Shown: positions 8,583 to 18,037 of the stretch, in pieces
Layout of the letters: each line of letters starts with the position of its first letter
Numbering within the stretch: the stretch's first letter is position 1
IMG/VR virus record: IMGVR_UViG_3300028666_000066
Location: 1-39,696 of that record
Reading direction: 5' to 3' (one strand)
Source of the DNA: a virus
DNA length: 39,696 nucleotides
Program-made: the position numbers and the translations under genes
Notes under the pieces: model-generated
Databases searched by the model: none
The model's input: only the letters and a program-made list of their open reading frames with translations
Told to the model about the DNA's origin: nothing

Positions 8583-9286
8583 TGGCACGACACAGAGTGA
8601 TCTTCGTCGCCGGTCTGGGCAACTACTTGCCAGGACAACTCTCAAGTCCAGCACAAGCTGCTTCATTTGTCGCTGGTGTAGCATCTCTTGGAAATCCTGT
8701 TTCAGCTGCTACTGTTGCACAGTCAGGATCTCTTATCAATCCAGCGGTTGGATTGGGATCTCAGATCGCAACAGCGGCTTTGTTGAAAAACGCTGGATCG
8801 CTTGGTATCCCACAGAATCTACAGAACTTCATCTCAGCGTCATTGAACACTGGCGGTCTATTTGTTGAACTGCTTTTGAATCCACAGCGGATCAAAGAAG
8901 AGCAACAGAAGATCATTACAAAGCAACCTACGGCGAATGGTTACGCCTACTTCCATTGGGGTCTCGAGCCTAAGAAAATAACGTTTGAGATCATCACCAA
9001 ATCGCTGAGACCGAAGATCAGCGACAATGGAGTGAGTGCTTCAGATGCACAAAGCAATTTGGATCAGATGGAGAAGTTCTTTCAAGTCAACAACTTCAAT
9101 GTGGGGCTGATCTACCAAAATAAGATCTACGTTGGACACTTTGAAGGCGTTTTCATGAAGACCAGAGATGTGAACAATCCGAACATCACTAGCGCAAGTT
9201 TCACATTCATCGTGGATAAGATCCCGAGTGTGATGGTGCCTGGTTTTGGATCGTTCAACATCAACACCATCCCTTTCAATGTGTGA
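8582..9286 (+). CDS. Baseplate/tube-initiation protein
   Basis: This protein of about 234 aa starts at an ATG overlapping the tape-measure stop (TGATG); a GTG three bases earlier is also in frame. The first 90 residues are Ala/Gly/Ser-rich and hydrophobic. The rest looks like a beta-rich tube-like or adaptor fold (YFHWGLEPKKITFEIITKSLR, then FIVDKIPSVMVPGFGSF). Proteins between tape measure and hub commonly adapt the hub to the tube (T4 gp48/gp54, Mu and P2 equivalents). The role is inferred from position; I see no LysM repeat. Confidence 0.6.
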   Translation: MARHRVIFVAGLGNYLPGQLSSPAQAASFVAGVASLGNPVSAATVAQSGSLINPAVGLGSQIATAALLKNAGSLGIPQNLQNFISASLNTGGLFVELLLNPQRIKEEQQKIITKQPTANGYAYFHWGLEPKKITFEIITKSLRPKISDNGVSASDAQSNLDQMEKFFQVNNFNVGLIYQNKIYVGHFEGVFMKTRDVNNPNITSASFTFIVDKIPSVMVPGFGSFNINTIPFNV

Positions 9287-11148
9287 TCATGGTTGACTTC
9301 GCATCTATCGACCCAGGTTCTCAGCCATCTGCTAGAAAAGCACAAGCTGACGACGACGCAAGGACCGGCTTCATTAGGAATACTATCCCAACCATTCTAC
9401 ACTATATTGCGAATATGGTGCAGAATGCGTTGCCAGTTCCTACCAGTGTTCATGTTGCACCTGACTTCTACATTCAAGTGTTCAAGCTTCGATTCAATTA
9501 CGATGCAATAACGAATGCATTAGCTAGTGGATCAACATCAACAGACATTTCAGCTATCATTCAAGGCATTGACATCTTTCAATTGAATGACTTGAGAAAT
9601 GTCACATCAGCAATGAGCTGTGGTAAAAATCCAGGCTCTGCTGGATTCACATTGAACCAGCTGCTGATCAATGATAAACTTGTTGAGACGATCGATGTGC
9701 ATGGTCAGAAGTTTCTCACGCCAAGAGAGACGCTGAAGAATGTGAAGAATCCAGATGTCACGATCGATTATATGGACATCGTCAAGGTTTTCATTCGTAA
9801 TAGATTTCCGGATCCTACGAATGGAGCCAACAACTATTCGTGCACATTCACTGGTTTCATCACATCAGTCACGCACATTGATCAACCAAAAGTAGACTTT
9901 GCTTATCAATATGGTGCTCACGATATCAGCACTGCACTGCGGTTAGCCCCGGTCCCATCACAGATCAATCTTCAACAGATGGTCAATGGTGGCCCAGGTT
10001 ATCAACAACTTCAGAAGAATATCTATTGGAATAATCCACTGGTCGTCAATCAATCGGCCATTGATACTATCAAGACGCTGATCGATTCGAGTTGGTGGAC
10101 ATATCCAAACTCAGCTCAAGTGCTTACCAAAACACAACCGTCAGATAATGCAAAGGTATCAAGGGTTCAGATCTTGAATCCATCAAGTTTAGGTTTGTTG
10201 AATCTCAACATCTTCCCAGCTAACTTGCCAAACATCAGAGCGTACGGTTCAGTGTTCAATCGCAATATGAATCTTGCATTCTATCAACAAAGCGACAAAT
10301 TGCCATATGAGGTGTGTAAGGATCTTGCTGACGTCATCGGTCTCGAATTCTACGCTACACCCGAAGGCAATCTGTACTTTGGCATTCCAAAGTGGGATAT
10401 CGATATTGACGGATCCTACTATGCCATAGAAAATAGCATCATCACGAGAACTGGTTTCTTTGATCTGAATGGAACGCTGTCTAGTATCCCATCACAATCA
10501 TACGTTTCTGAGATTGATGCTTACACCATCAATCAAGAAGACGTAATTGGCTATGAGGAAACTGGATCAGTAGAAAACATCTACACAAGAGTCGATGTTG
10601 GTTTTGTCAGTTGGGATGAAGATCTTTTGGCAACACTCAACCCATCCGTTTCACAGAGCGTCTTCAAAGAGAAATTCTTCTTCTCATTCCCAGACATCAA
10701 GTTCTGGGATCCATCGTCAATGGACAACAACTCTGAATTCCTCAGAGAGATGACGAGGTATGGAGTTCGTCCATTCCCAGTGAGTGGCAAAGCTTTTCTT
10801 CAGACGGATGAAGCTATCAAAGCTTATGCTCAATTTGTTTATGACAAATTGAAAGGTCAACGCACTCAAGCAAAATTGACGATTGTTCCACGACCAGAGA
10901 TCAGAGCTGGTAGAACGATTCGTATACCATATAAGAACTTGATAGCCTATGTGACGAGTGCTACGAACTCAGTGGTACCAAAGAAGAGCGCTTCAACGAC
11001 ATTGCAATTATCGTTCATCCGCTCTGCTGAGTACGATCCAGAGAAAAGTCGTTTTTCATTTGATGGATTGACTAGCATCGTCGAACAAAAGTACGGGTCG
11101 TTCATTCCGGCTGGAACTTTCGACTTCACTGCCCTTCAGGAGAACTAA
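9283..11148 (+). CDS. Baseplate hub protein (gp27/gp44/gpD-like)
   Basis: This 621-aa protein lies between the tube adaptor and the spike, where contractile phages encode the hub trimer that carries the spike. It has alternating beta-rich stretches and a central segment CKDLADVIGLEFYATPEGNLYFGIPKWDID, which resembles the hub core of Mu gp44/P2 gpD. The C-terminal part (RTQAKLTIVPRPEIRAGRTIRIPYKNLIAYVTSAT) fits a hub beta-barrel. The GTG at 9283 overlaps the previous stop; an ATG two codons later is also possible. No cell-wall hydrolase motif is visible. Confidence 0.7.
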   Translation: MIMVDFASIDPGSQPSARKAQADDDARTGFIRNTIPTILHYIANMVQNALPVPTSVHVAPDFYIQVFKLRFNYDAITNALASGSTSTDISAIIQGIDIFQLNDLRNVTSAMSCGKNPGSAGFTLNQLLINDKLVETIDVHGQKFLTPRETLKNVKNPDVTIDYMDIVKVFIRNRFPDPTNGANNYSCTFTGFITSVTHIDQPKVDFAYQYGAHDISTALRLAPVPSQINLQQMVNGGPGYQQLQKNIYWNNPLVVNQSAIDTIKTLIDSSWWTYPNSAQVLTKTQPSDNAKVSRVQILNPSSLGLLNLNIFPANLPNIRAYGSVFNRNMNLAFYQQSDKLPYEVCKDLADVIGLEFYATPEGNLYFGIPKWDIDIDGSYYAIENSIITRTGFFDLNGTLSSIPSQSYVSEIDAYTINQEDVIGYEETGSVENIYTRVDVGFVSWDEDLLATLNPSVSQSVFKEKFFFSFPDIKFWDPSSMDNNSEFLREMTRYGVRPFPVSGKAFLQTDEAIKAYAQFVYDKLKGQRTQAKLTIVPRPEIRAGRTIRIPYKNLIAYVTSATNSVVPKKSASTTLQLSFIRSAEYDPEKSRFSFDGLTSIVEQKYGSFIPAGTFDFTALQEN

Positions 11149-11975
11149 TGCAGATCTTCGAAGGGGAAGAACTAGTTCAAGATATGAAAAAAGAGTTGAA
11201 CAAAGGGGTACGTTATGCTATCATCGCAGCTGTTCATGATGATCTCATTCAGAACCCACAATCAGAGGTTGATGAACGCTTAAGATACATGACGGTTGAT
11301 TTGACATTCATCGACTTTCCTGGTGTTCAAACTCGAGTTGCCATTACAGGCTTTGAAGCATCAAGTGGCGAGGTAACAGTTCCACAAGTCAATTCAATTT
11401 GCATGTGCATCTTCTTACCAAATAGAAAAGCCTTGCTCTTGACGCAAGTATCTGGTGGAGACGTTGGTGCCACCAGAACAATGAGAGATCTCGTCAAGAG
11501 TGGTGTTGTCCTTCCAATTCAACGTGGAGAACAGTTGAAGTGGAATGGAAGCACATATTGGTATTTAAGATCATGTGCTAAAAAGATCGTTCATACGATC
11601 GGCACGGTTCTTGATGCCACGCTGGCTAAGGTGTTACTTGATGGCAAGGAAATTCACTACCAAGTTGAACATGAATCTGGGACTAAGATCTCGATCGATG
11701 CAAGTGGCAACATCATCTTGAGTCCAGGAAGCGGAGCAAAGATGTTTGAAGGATTGGTGCCATCAGGAGCTACTGATGAGAATGCACTGGTCACTCGAAA
11801 GTTCTTGCTCGATTTCTACAATGACTTAGTGCAGAAATTCAATTTGCATACACATCCATATGTGAATGTGACAACGCCATCTACAACTTCAGTTACTGCT
11901 ACATTAGCAACAGAAGTTTCGCCGTCCCTTCCGGACACGGTGTCAACACCAGACATCAGAGCTAAGAGCGCATAA
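11148..11975 (+). CDS. Baseplate spike protein (gpV/gp45-like) with HxH tip motif
   Basis: This 275-aa protein looks like a short membrane-piercing spike. Residues 1-150 resemble the OB-fold that docks on the hub. The middle ESGTKISIDASGNIILSPGSG region is the repeated beta-helix pattern of spike stems. The end carries H234-T-H236-P-Y, the HxH signature that binds a metal ion at the tip in P2 gpV and phi92 spikes, followed by a Ser/Thr/Pro tail. The start overlaps the hub stop, with GGAG upstream. The order hub-spike-W-J supports the call. Confidence 0.85.
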   Translation: MQIFEGEELVQDMKKELNKGVRYAIIAAVHDDLIQNPQSEVDERLRYMTVDLTFIDFPGVQTRVAITGFEASSGEVTVPQVNSICMCIFLPNRKALLLTQVSGGDVGATRTMRDLVKSGVVLPIQRGEQLKWNGSTYWYLRSCAKKIVHTIGTVLDATLAKVLLDGKEIHYQVEHESGTKISIDASGNIILSPGSGAKMFEGLVPSGATDENALVTRKFLLDFYNDLVQKFNLHTHPYVNVTTPSTTSVTATLATEVSPSLPDTVSTPDIRAKSA

Positions 11976-12691
11976 TGGCCACTGTAGCGATCCAGCAAAA
12001 ATTGCAGTGTGACCACTCGTTTATCATCGAGGGTCAAGCACAATCCTCAACTGCTAATTCTCTCACGGATCTCACGAAAAATTGGCCATTGAACCTCCTA
12101 GTTGGTAAAACACTGATGATCTGGTATGGTACTGGGGCTGGACAGTCAGTGAATGTGAACGCAAATGCTCACAACCAACTTTGGATCGATGGACAATGGG
12201 CCATTCAACCGGATAGGTCCTCACTCTATCGAATCCGAGTGAATTCAACTGAAGACTACTGTGCTAAATGCAATGGTTCAAATGCCTATCGTGATCTTCA
12301 ATTTGCGAGCGGGAGACGTAAGACTTTGACTGGCATTCAAAAGCTTGCACAGTCAGTTGACACGGTTTTGCTCTCACCACATGGTGCTTCAATATTCAAT
12401 CCTGACTTTGGGAGTGGTATTGAACTTGCACTCACAGCAGATATTGATGATGACGATGAGCTGTCGATGTATGTTGAGAACAACACGGTATCTGCGTTGA
12501 ATGTGCTGACAAATGCACAATCAGCTGCAGTACCGTTCTTGTCATTCGACAACTCAGAGCTACTGAACCAATTGGTGAGCGTCGACGTCGCTAGAGATAC
12601 GGTTGATCCAAGAGATCTTGAATTGACGGTCGATGTTAACTCCGCAAGTGGACAGCAAACCACTGTGACCGCCCCACTCAACACTAGGTGA
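11975..12691 (+). CDS. Baseplate wedge protein (gp25/gpW-like) with an extra N-terminal beta domain
   Basis: The C-terminal part (from about residue 115: TGIQKLAQSVDTVLLSPHG, then NPDFGSGIELAL) matches the gp25/gpW baseplate fold that initiates sheath assembly. At 238 aa it is much longer than usual gp25 proteins. The extra N-terminus (residues about 25-92) has a G-K-T/GAGQS/W-x-I-Q-P-D-x-S-S-x-Y-R-I pattern seen as a small beta module in phage structural proteins. A C96-A-K-C99 pair follows, with an earlier C12. The downstream J gene confirms context. Confidence 0.8.
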   Translation: MATVAIQQKLQCDHSFIIEGQAQSSTANSLTDLTKNWPLNLLVGKTLMIWYGTGAGQSVNVNANAHNQLWIDGQWAIQPDRSSLYRIRVNSTEDYCAKCNGSNAYRDLQFASGRRKTLTGIQKLAQSVDTVLLSPHGASIFNPDFGSGIELALTADIDDDDELSMYVENNTVSALNVLTNAQSAAVPFLSFDNSELLNQLVSVDVARDTVDPRDLELTVDVNSASGQQTTVTAPLNTR

Positions 12692-12695
12692 TAGC

Positions 12696-14357
12696 ATGTC
12701 AATTGATACTTCCGGGATCAGAACACAAGCTCAAGTCCTTGGGAATGTCGATGGTAGTGGGGATGGCTTCAGAGAATTCATCCTTGCACTGAACATTACC
12801 ACTGACGGGATCGATGGCAAAACCATCGACATCACTGACCCTGAGTTCTTGATCCAAGCTGAATTAGCGCCAGTGTCTCTTGAATTCGCGAATGTCTACA
12901 TCATCGACGACTTCAAGAACAGAGCGATCGATATCAACAAGCTTCTTGAAGTTGACAACGATCCTTCATACAAATCGAATTTGCAAGCGGCGCTTCACAT
13001 GACAGCCGTTCAAACACAAGCGCTCATCGACATGTTGTTTGATTATCACGGCTCAAATGTTGGGAAGCCAAGAAAAGGTACGACTCAAGCCATTGGCACA
13101 CAGGTCTTTTCCTCAACATCAGCACCAACAGCCGATGCTGTCATTTTAGCTGGGACTCGTGTTTCAACTGAACCAACATCAACAAACCCAGCAGTTGTAT
13201 TCGCTACAACTTCGACTGTGACGATGTACGCCGCTTTAGCAGCAAGCTATTTGAATCCAGCTAATGGACTCTGGGAGATCCCAGCTAACATCAAAGCTGT
13301 TTCTCCTGGCGCTAATGGTAATCAGATCGCTGGTTCTGTTAAAGTCTTGGTCAATAGCGTCAATGGCATCTCTGCAACACGCAACATTGCCAAGACTGAA
13401 GGCGGTCAAGATCAAGAATCGAATGCTGCATATGCGGCACGTATCAGTGCTGCTTACGCTGGTTCAAACATCTACACGCTGAGCGGTAGACAAGGCATTG
13501 TGCTCAATCAATCGAATGTGAGCGCTTGCGATGTAGTTGGCAGTGGTGATCCATTGATGCTTCGTGATCTTGGCAATGGTGGTAAAGTAGACATCTATGT
13601 TCAAACCAACAACAATGATGTTCAACAGGTGACTGATGAGCTCCAACCATATGTGAACACTCAAACGACATATGTGATGGAAAATCAGCCAGTCGAAGCG
13701 AATCCTGCCGTCAATCCAGTTGGCGTTGATGTCTACAACAATGGTGCTGTCGTTGGAACACTGACGATAGGCACGCACTTCAATTTTGTGAAGTCAAGAG
13801 ATAACACTCCTCTGAATGTATATGTGGAGTGGTCGAGCTTTGCGAGTGATGCGATTGTCCTGACACCAGCTGGTGTCACATACATCTCTGGTCTTGGAAC
13901 AGTCACTCACCTCGGCCTTTCATATTCATATGACAAGAGAATCGGTGCAATTCAAACAATCTTCAGTGCACCAGATGGACACGCTCTGACTGAAGACATT
14001 CAAGTCAGAAAGGCTAAGTACGCTGAATTGAATGTTGCTGTGACTGTGAAGCTGCTCACTGGCTACCAGCTCATTGATGTGCAGAATTCAGTGGCAACAC
14101 TGTTGTCTGATCTTTACGACATCAGTAAAGATATCCTTGGTCTTGGTGGCATTGAATCTATCATCACAACAACGATTCAGAATGGTGGATCCGCAATTGG
14201 CGTTTCACAAGTTGAGCTTGGCACATTGGTGATGACACTGTCGAATGGCAACGATCTTGTAGCGAATTATGCCTACACTGTCGATGTTTACGGCAACATC
14301 ATCATCCCAACGAACGAGTTCCTTCAATTGGGAACCGTCACGCTAACGGCGGCGTAA
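12696..14357 (+). CDS. Baseplate J-like wedge protein
   Basis: This 553-aa protein belongs to the baseplate J family (Mu gp47/P2 gpJ/T4 gp6), which forms the wedge ring around the hub. Diagnostic stretches are the Gly-rich NIKAVSPGANGNQIAGSV segment, KTEGGQDQESNAAYAARI, and the C-terminal KAKYAELNVAVTVKLLTGY/DVQNSVATLLSDLYD segment. It is longer than typical P2 gpJ (about 300 aa) and nearer to Mu gp47 plus insertions. It lies between W-like and I-like genes, the Mu/P2 order. Confidence 0.85.
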   Translation: MSIDTSGIRTQAQVLGNVDGSGDGFREFILALNITTDGIDGKTIDITDPEFLIQAELAPVSLEFANVYIIDDFKNRAIDINKLLEVDNDPSYKSNLQAALHMTAVQTQALIDMLFDYHGSNVGKPRKGTTQAIGTQVFSSTSAPTADAVILAGTRVSTEPTSTNPAVVFATTSTVTMYAALAASYLNPANGLWEIPANIKAVSPGANGNQIAGSVKVLVNSVNGISATRNIAKTEGGQDQESNAAYAARISAAYAGSNIYTLSGRQGIVLNQSNVSACDVVGSGDPLMLRDLGNGGKVDIYVQTNNNDVQQVTDELQPYVNTQTTYVMENQPVEANPAVNPVGVDVYNNGAVVGTLTIGTHFNFVKSRDNTPLNVYVEWSSFASDAIVLTPAGVTYISGLGTVTHLGLSYSYDKRIGAIQTIFSAPDGHALTEDIQVRKAKYAELNVAVTVKLLTGYQLIDVQNSVATLLSDLYDISKDILGLGGIESIITTTIQNGGSAIGVSQVELGTLVMTLSNGNDLVANYAYTVDVYGNIIIPTNEFLQLGTVTLTAA

Positions 14358-14358
14358 C

Positions 14359-15699
14359 ATGTCAAAAGTCCGATCATCCATCTCGATTGAATGGAATACT
14401 CGCAATCTCGTTGATGCAGTCCTGACCTTGAGCTACAAGGTCTGCAATCAAAATATCCATTTAGCGAGATATGTCCAGGACTTATATGGTGTTCTGAATC
14501 GCTTGCGATCTCAGAACATATACAACATCTACTACAGAATGGTCGGCAAAGAATTCTGTCGTGTGAATCAAGGACAGATGGCCGGCCTCTTCAACTTGTT
14601 CATGGACTCTGCTGACTTCGACACGATCAAAGGCAAATGGTCAGATCTTGTTGGATTCACATTCAGAGCCAATTTCACAGAGCCAGAATATCGACAGTTC
14701 ATCTACAGCTTCAGAGCAATGATCTTTGGGAACTCCACACCTGCTGAACTTCAACTTGCGCTGCAACAGATGCTGCAGTTGGATAGCAACAAGGTGAAGA
14801 TCTTAGAGTACTTCAAAGACTCTGCGATCATGACGTTCTTCACAAACGATTGGGCGATTCGAAACAACGCTCAATTGATCCATGCAGGAACAACTGACGG
14901 AAGCAACGTTACCAACTCACCAAATAAACTCGGTGATTCAACGTTCCTTGCTTCCGCAACACCAAATCAGTACATTGGAATGAAGATCGTCATCACATCA
15001 GGAGCTGGTCAATCTCAAGTAGCGACTGTAGTTGGTAACGATACGTCGTTCTTCACATTAGATACGAATTGGACAACTGTGCCAAACACAGGCGATGGAT
15101 ATGTGCTTAGCATCTTCCATTCAATGCGTGACGATCTTAGAAGTCTTCGTCCAAACTTGGTAGATTACACTAACTTTGGATTGTCGAATTATGGCTTCCA
15201 GGTTTGGGTATCTGTCGACAACTACCTTGGTGTTTTGGGATTCATCAGTGATTACTTGAGGATTGTGAAGTTGGACTACATCAAGTATTCCATCGCTTAC
15301 ATTCTTCATCGTCATTTCGCTGGCTCCCTCACTGCGGCTTTATTGAATCCAGCAACTAATCCAACATACGTGGCTATTGGTACCGGTAATCCTGCATGGG
15401 ATCCTTATAACCCACAACCAACTGGTACTGAAACATCACTGTATGCTGAATCGGCTAGAAGAGTTGCTTTGGTGAATTACATCGATTCAAATGAGAATCC
15501 AACTCTCACACCAACGCAATTTCTTGAAGCGAATGGATTCTTTGAAACTGGAGTTTCCACTTCACCACGTGTCATGGAAGTAGGGTTGTACGCTGAAGAT
15601 GGTACAACGCTTCTTGCATATCAAGCTTTCTCAGCAATCAAGAAAAACGCTGATGAAGCTTTCATTTGGAAGTGGAGACTAAACTACGATTCCCTCTGA
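14359..15699 (+). CDS. Baseplate protein (gpI/gp48-like) with an inserted beta module
   Basis: This 446-aa protein lies where Mu gp48/P2 gpI is found, linking the wedge to tail fibres. Its helical N-terminus (QDLYGVLNRLRSQNIYNIYY) is followed at residues about 175-255 by a beta module with GMKIVITSGAGQSQVATVV and LDTNWTTVP, like the N-terminal module of the gpW-like protein. The end (YVAIGTGNPAWDP, then MEVGLYAEDGTTLLAYQAFS) resembles the conserved receptor-distal domain found at fibre attachment sites. It is much longer than P2 gpI. Function is inferred from order and these patterns. Confidence 0.65.
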   Translation: MSKVRSSISIEWNTRNLVDAVLTLSYKVCNQNIHLARYVQDLYGVLNRLRSQNIYNIYYRMVGKEFCRVNQGQMAGLFNLFMDSADFDTIKGKWSDLVGFTFRANFTEPEYRQFIYSFRAMIFGNSTPAELQLALQQMLQLDSNKVKILEYFKDSAIMTFFTNDWAIRNNAQLIHAGTTDGSNVTNSPNKLGDSTFLASATPNQYIGMKIVITSGAGQSQVATVVGNDTSFFTLDTNWTTVPNTGDGYVLSIFHSMRDDLRSLRPNLVDYTNFGLSNYGFQVWVSVDNYLGVLGFISDYLRIVKLDYIKYSIAYILHRHFAGSLTAALLNPATNPTYVAIGTGNPAWDPYNPQPTGTETSLYAESARRVALVNYIDSNENPTLTPTQFLEANGFFETGVSTSPRVMEVGLYAEDGTTLLAYQAFSAIKKNADEAFIWKWRLNYDSL

Positions 15700-15708
15700 G
15701 GGTGAACC

Positions 15709-17607
15709 ATGGGCATTCCGCAAACAGACACCATTCGCTCAGGATCCTTGATTGGCTGGGCATTTGGTGGACAGAACCACATCTCAACTGGTGTTGTCAA
15801 ACAGAATCTTCCAGTGGTTGACGCTGAAGATGGTCAACTATGGGATGTGCAGAAGTATGAGAGACAAGAACTGACGAAGTCTTTAGCGTTTGATGGTGTG
15901 CTCATTGGCAACATCTGGCGTGATGGGATCTCGAGAAATAGCTTCTTGACGACATACGCTGCAGGATCTTTGACAGTTGCCCCAGGTCGTGCGATTGTCG
16001 GTGGCAAACGTGTTGATCTTGGGCTTGGTGTCTCTTACGACGCCGGGCTTTCAGTTGCTACTCCAGTTCCAAGTGGCGGCAATGAGAAGATCATCTACCT
16101 CGATGTGTATGAGAGAAAGTACACACCACCACCGGCCTTTGCACCAGGCGGCGTTGGTATGGATCTTAGCATCTATGCTGATTTCTCAACGTACAACGTT
16201 TCAACATCGACGCTGAAAGAATACTCAGTTGCCATTGGTGGTTCACTGCCAGCCCCAGGTGCTGGGCACTTCTTCCTTGAGATTGGACGTCTGCAAAATT
16301 CTGGGAGTGTGACAGACACTCGAGTGTCTGTTGCTATTTTCTTGAAGCAGACACCAAACTCAGGCGATTACACAGCTTTGACTATCGCTGCCAATGCTGT
16401 ACAACTCACACAATGGGCTCACACATTCGCGGCTGGTGGAACGATCAACACGATCAATTCATCACCGACAATGAAGGCCGGAAGTATTGTGTACTTCAAA
16501 GGAACGACTGGTCAGACTGTACAATTCACAGCTGGTTCTTCAATCGTTCCGAAGAACAATGCTAACGCCTATCTCAAGTACAATTTTGATGTTATTGCAT
16601 TCCAATTGGGAACTGATGGCATTTATCGTGAGATCTACAGGTCAATGACTCAGAACAAACATGCGTACACAATGACAACTACGCCAGTGACAATTGGCGA
16701 AGACATCGCAAATGGTTACGATGCTGTTGTTGTTGCGTCTTCGTTGTCTGGTGCCGTGTCACTCACGCTTCCCGATGCAACTGGCTACAACACTGGTCGT
16801 AAGATCGATATCAAACTTCTTGCATCAGCGGCAACATTGACCATCAACACGACTGGTGGGCAACTGATCAATGATAACGGCTCAACTTCAATGCAATTGA
16901 CGAAGCAAAATGATTTTGTTACGCTGTTAAGCGATGGTTCAAATTGGAATGTGATTGGTTCTTCTCTCCCAACGCAAACATATCCAACTGGTATGTTTGC
17001 ACCATTTGGTGGAACAGTTGCACCACTTGGCTTCTTGTTCTGCAATGGCACAGCCGTTTCACGTACTACTTATGCTGCTTTGTTTGGTGTGATTGGAACG
17101 AACTACGGAGTCGGTGACGGTAGCTCTACATTCAATCTGCCAAACATGCAGAACGTTTATCCACGTGGTGTGAATGGATTAACACCATCCGTAAATACAA
17201 ACGCTGGTGTCACTGGAGCTGGGACCGCACAAGCCGTTGCAATGCTCACCAATCCGATCACCGCTGGTTTCTGCACTGGCAAATATGCTCTTGTTTCTGA
17301 TGGAGCAAGTACAGAATCAGTTTTGATCACGGCTGTGTCAAGCACAACGATCACTGGTATCTTTGTGAACAATCACTCATCTGGTGTCAATGTCAGTCAA
17401 GCTCCGGATGTACCAGGTTTGTCGCTCACAGCGATATCAGATATAGAAACTGCACACGAACACGGCTATCCGACGCATCAGGAAGGATCCGGTTCTAATA
17501 CTAACGGCTGGAAAGTTGACTCACAAGTAACAACTAGCAACACTGGACATAAGCATTTGATCCTTCAACCCGCTAACGTTGGCGTGAATTGGGCCATTCA
17601 TATCTAA
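15709..17607 (+). CDS. Tail fibre protein with phage tail collar domain
   Basis: This 632-aa protein carries a phage tail collar domain at residues about 425-490: P-T-G-M-F-A-P-F-G-G, then GFLFCNGTAVSRTTYAALF and the DGSSTFNLPNMQN motif. The N-terminal 150 residues (MGIPQTDTIRSGSLIG) look like the baseplate attachment part. The middle is Gly/Thr-rich beta sequence, typical of a trimeric shaft. The C-terminal HEHGYPTHQE and GHKH histidines may bind metal, as in short tail fibres. It likely recognises the host surface. GAGGGTGA precedes the ATG. Confidence 0.85.
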   Translation: MGIPQTDTIRSGSLIGWAFGGQNHISTGVVKQNLPVVDAEDGQLWDVQKYERQELTKSLAFDGVLIGNIWRDGISRNSFLTTYAAGSLTVAPGRAIVGGKRVDLGLGVSYDAGLSVATPVPSGGNEKIIYLDVYERKYTPPPAFAPGGVGMDLSIYADFSTYNVSTSTLKEYSVAIGGSLPAPGAGHFFLEIGRLQNSGSVTDTRVSVAIFLKQTPNSGDYTALTIAANAVQLTQWAHTFAAGGTINTINSSPTMKAGSIVYFKGTTGQTVQFTAGSSIVPKNNANAYLKYNFDVIAFQLGTDGIYREIYRSMTQNKHAYTMTTTPVTIGEDIANGYDAVVVASSLSGAVSLTLPDATGYNTGRKIDIKLLASAATLTINTTGGQLINDNGSTSMQLTKQNDFVTLLSDGSNWNVIGSSLPTQTYPTGMFAPFGGTVAPLGFLFCNGTAVSRTTYAALFGVIGTNYGVGDGSSTFNLPNMQNVYPRGVNGLTPSVNTNAGVTGAGTAQAVAMLTNPITAGFCTGKYALVSDGASTESVLITAVSSTTITGIFVNNHSSGVNVSQAPDVPGLSLTAISDIETAHEHGYPTHQEGSGSNTNGWKVDSQVTTSNTGHKHLILQPANVGVNWAIHI

Positions 17608-17617
17608 AGGAATCTTC

Positions 17618-18037
17618 ATGAGCGATGAGCTGACGCCAGAAGATCGACGGTTGCTCTCAGAAGTCGGCTTTCAAGTTCAGGCTATGAACAAGCGCTTGGA
17701 TGAAGTGAAGACGCTTCTGTTCGGAGATCATGCCGATGGGTTCATGTACAAATTCGCAAGAATGGAACCCGACATCGAAAGGATCCCAGAGATCAAGAAA
17801 GTGCTTGACGACATGGTGAGAGAAGCCGGCAATCTTTCAGATAAGATTGGTCCGCTTCTGACGATGGCCCAAAAGCATGACGATTACATCAAGACACAGA
17901 CAGTGTACAAAAATGTGATCGTCATCTTGATCTCGACAGCAACTTCTGCAGCTGTAGCTGTTTTGACAGCATGGACTCTTTACAACCAGCTGTTAGAGCA
18001 ACTTGCAAAACAAGCGGTGAAGGGTGGGACACCATGA
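17618..18037 (+). CDS. Small membrane protein: coiled-coil N-terminus plus C-terminal TM (XhlA-like layout)
   Basis: This 139-aa protein has a charged helical N-terminal region (residues about 1-95) with heptad-like segments. One transmembrane helix follows near residues 99-120 (VIVILISTATSAAVAVLTAW), then a short polar tail. The layout resembles XhlA-type holin-associated proteins, but I cannot claim homology. AAAGGA precedes the start. Its stop overlaps the next ATG, and the next two genes encode another membrane protein and a phospholipase, so membrane action late in infection is plausible. A spanin-like or baseplate-anchoring role cannot be excluded. Confidence 0.6.
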   Translation: MSDELTPEDRRLLSEVGFQVQAMNKRLDEVKTLLFGDHADGFMYKFARMEPDIERIPEIKKVLDDMVREAGNLSDKIGPLLTMAQKHDDYIKTQTVYKNVIVILISTATSAAVAVLTAWTLYNQLLEQLAKQAVKGGTP

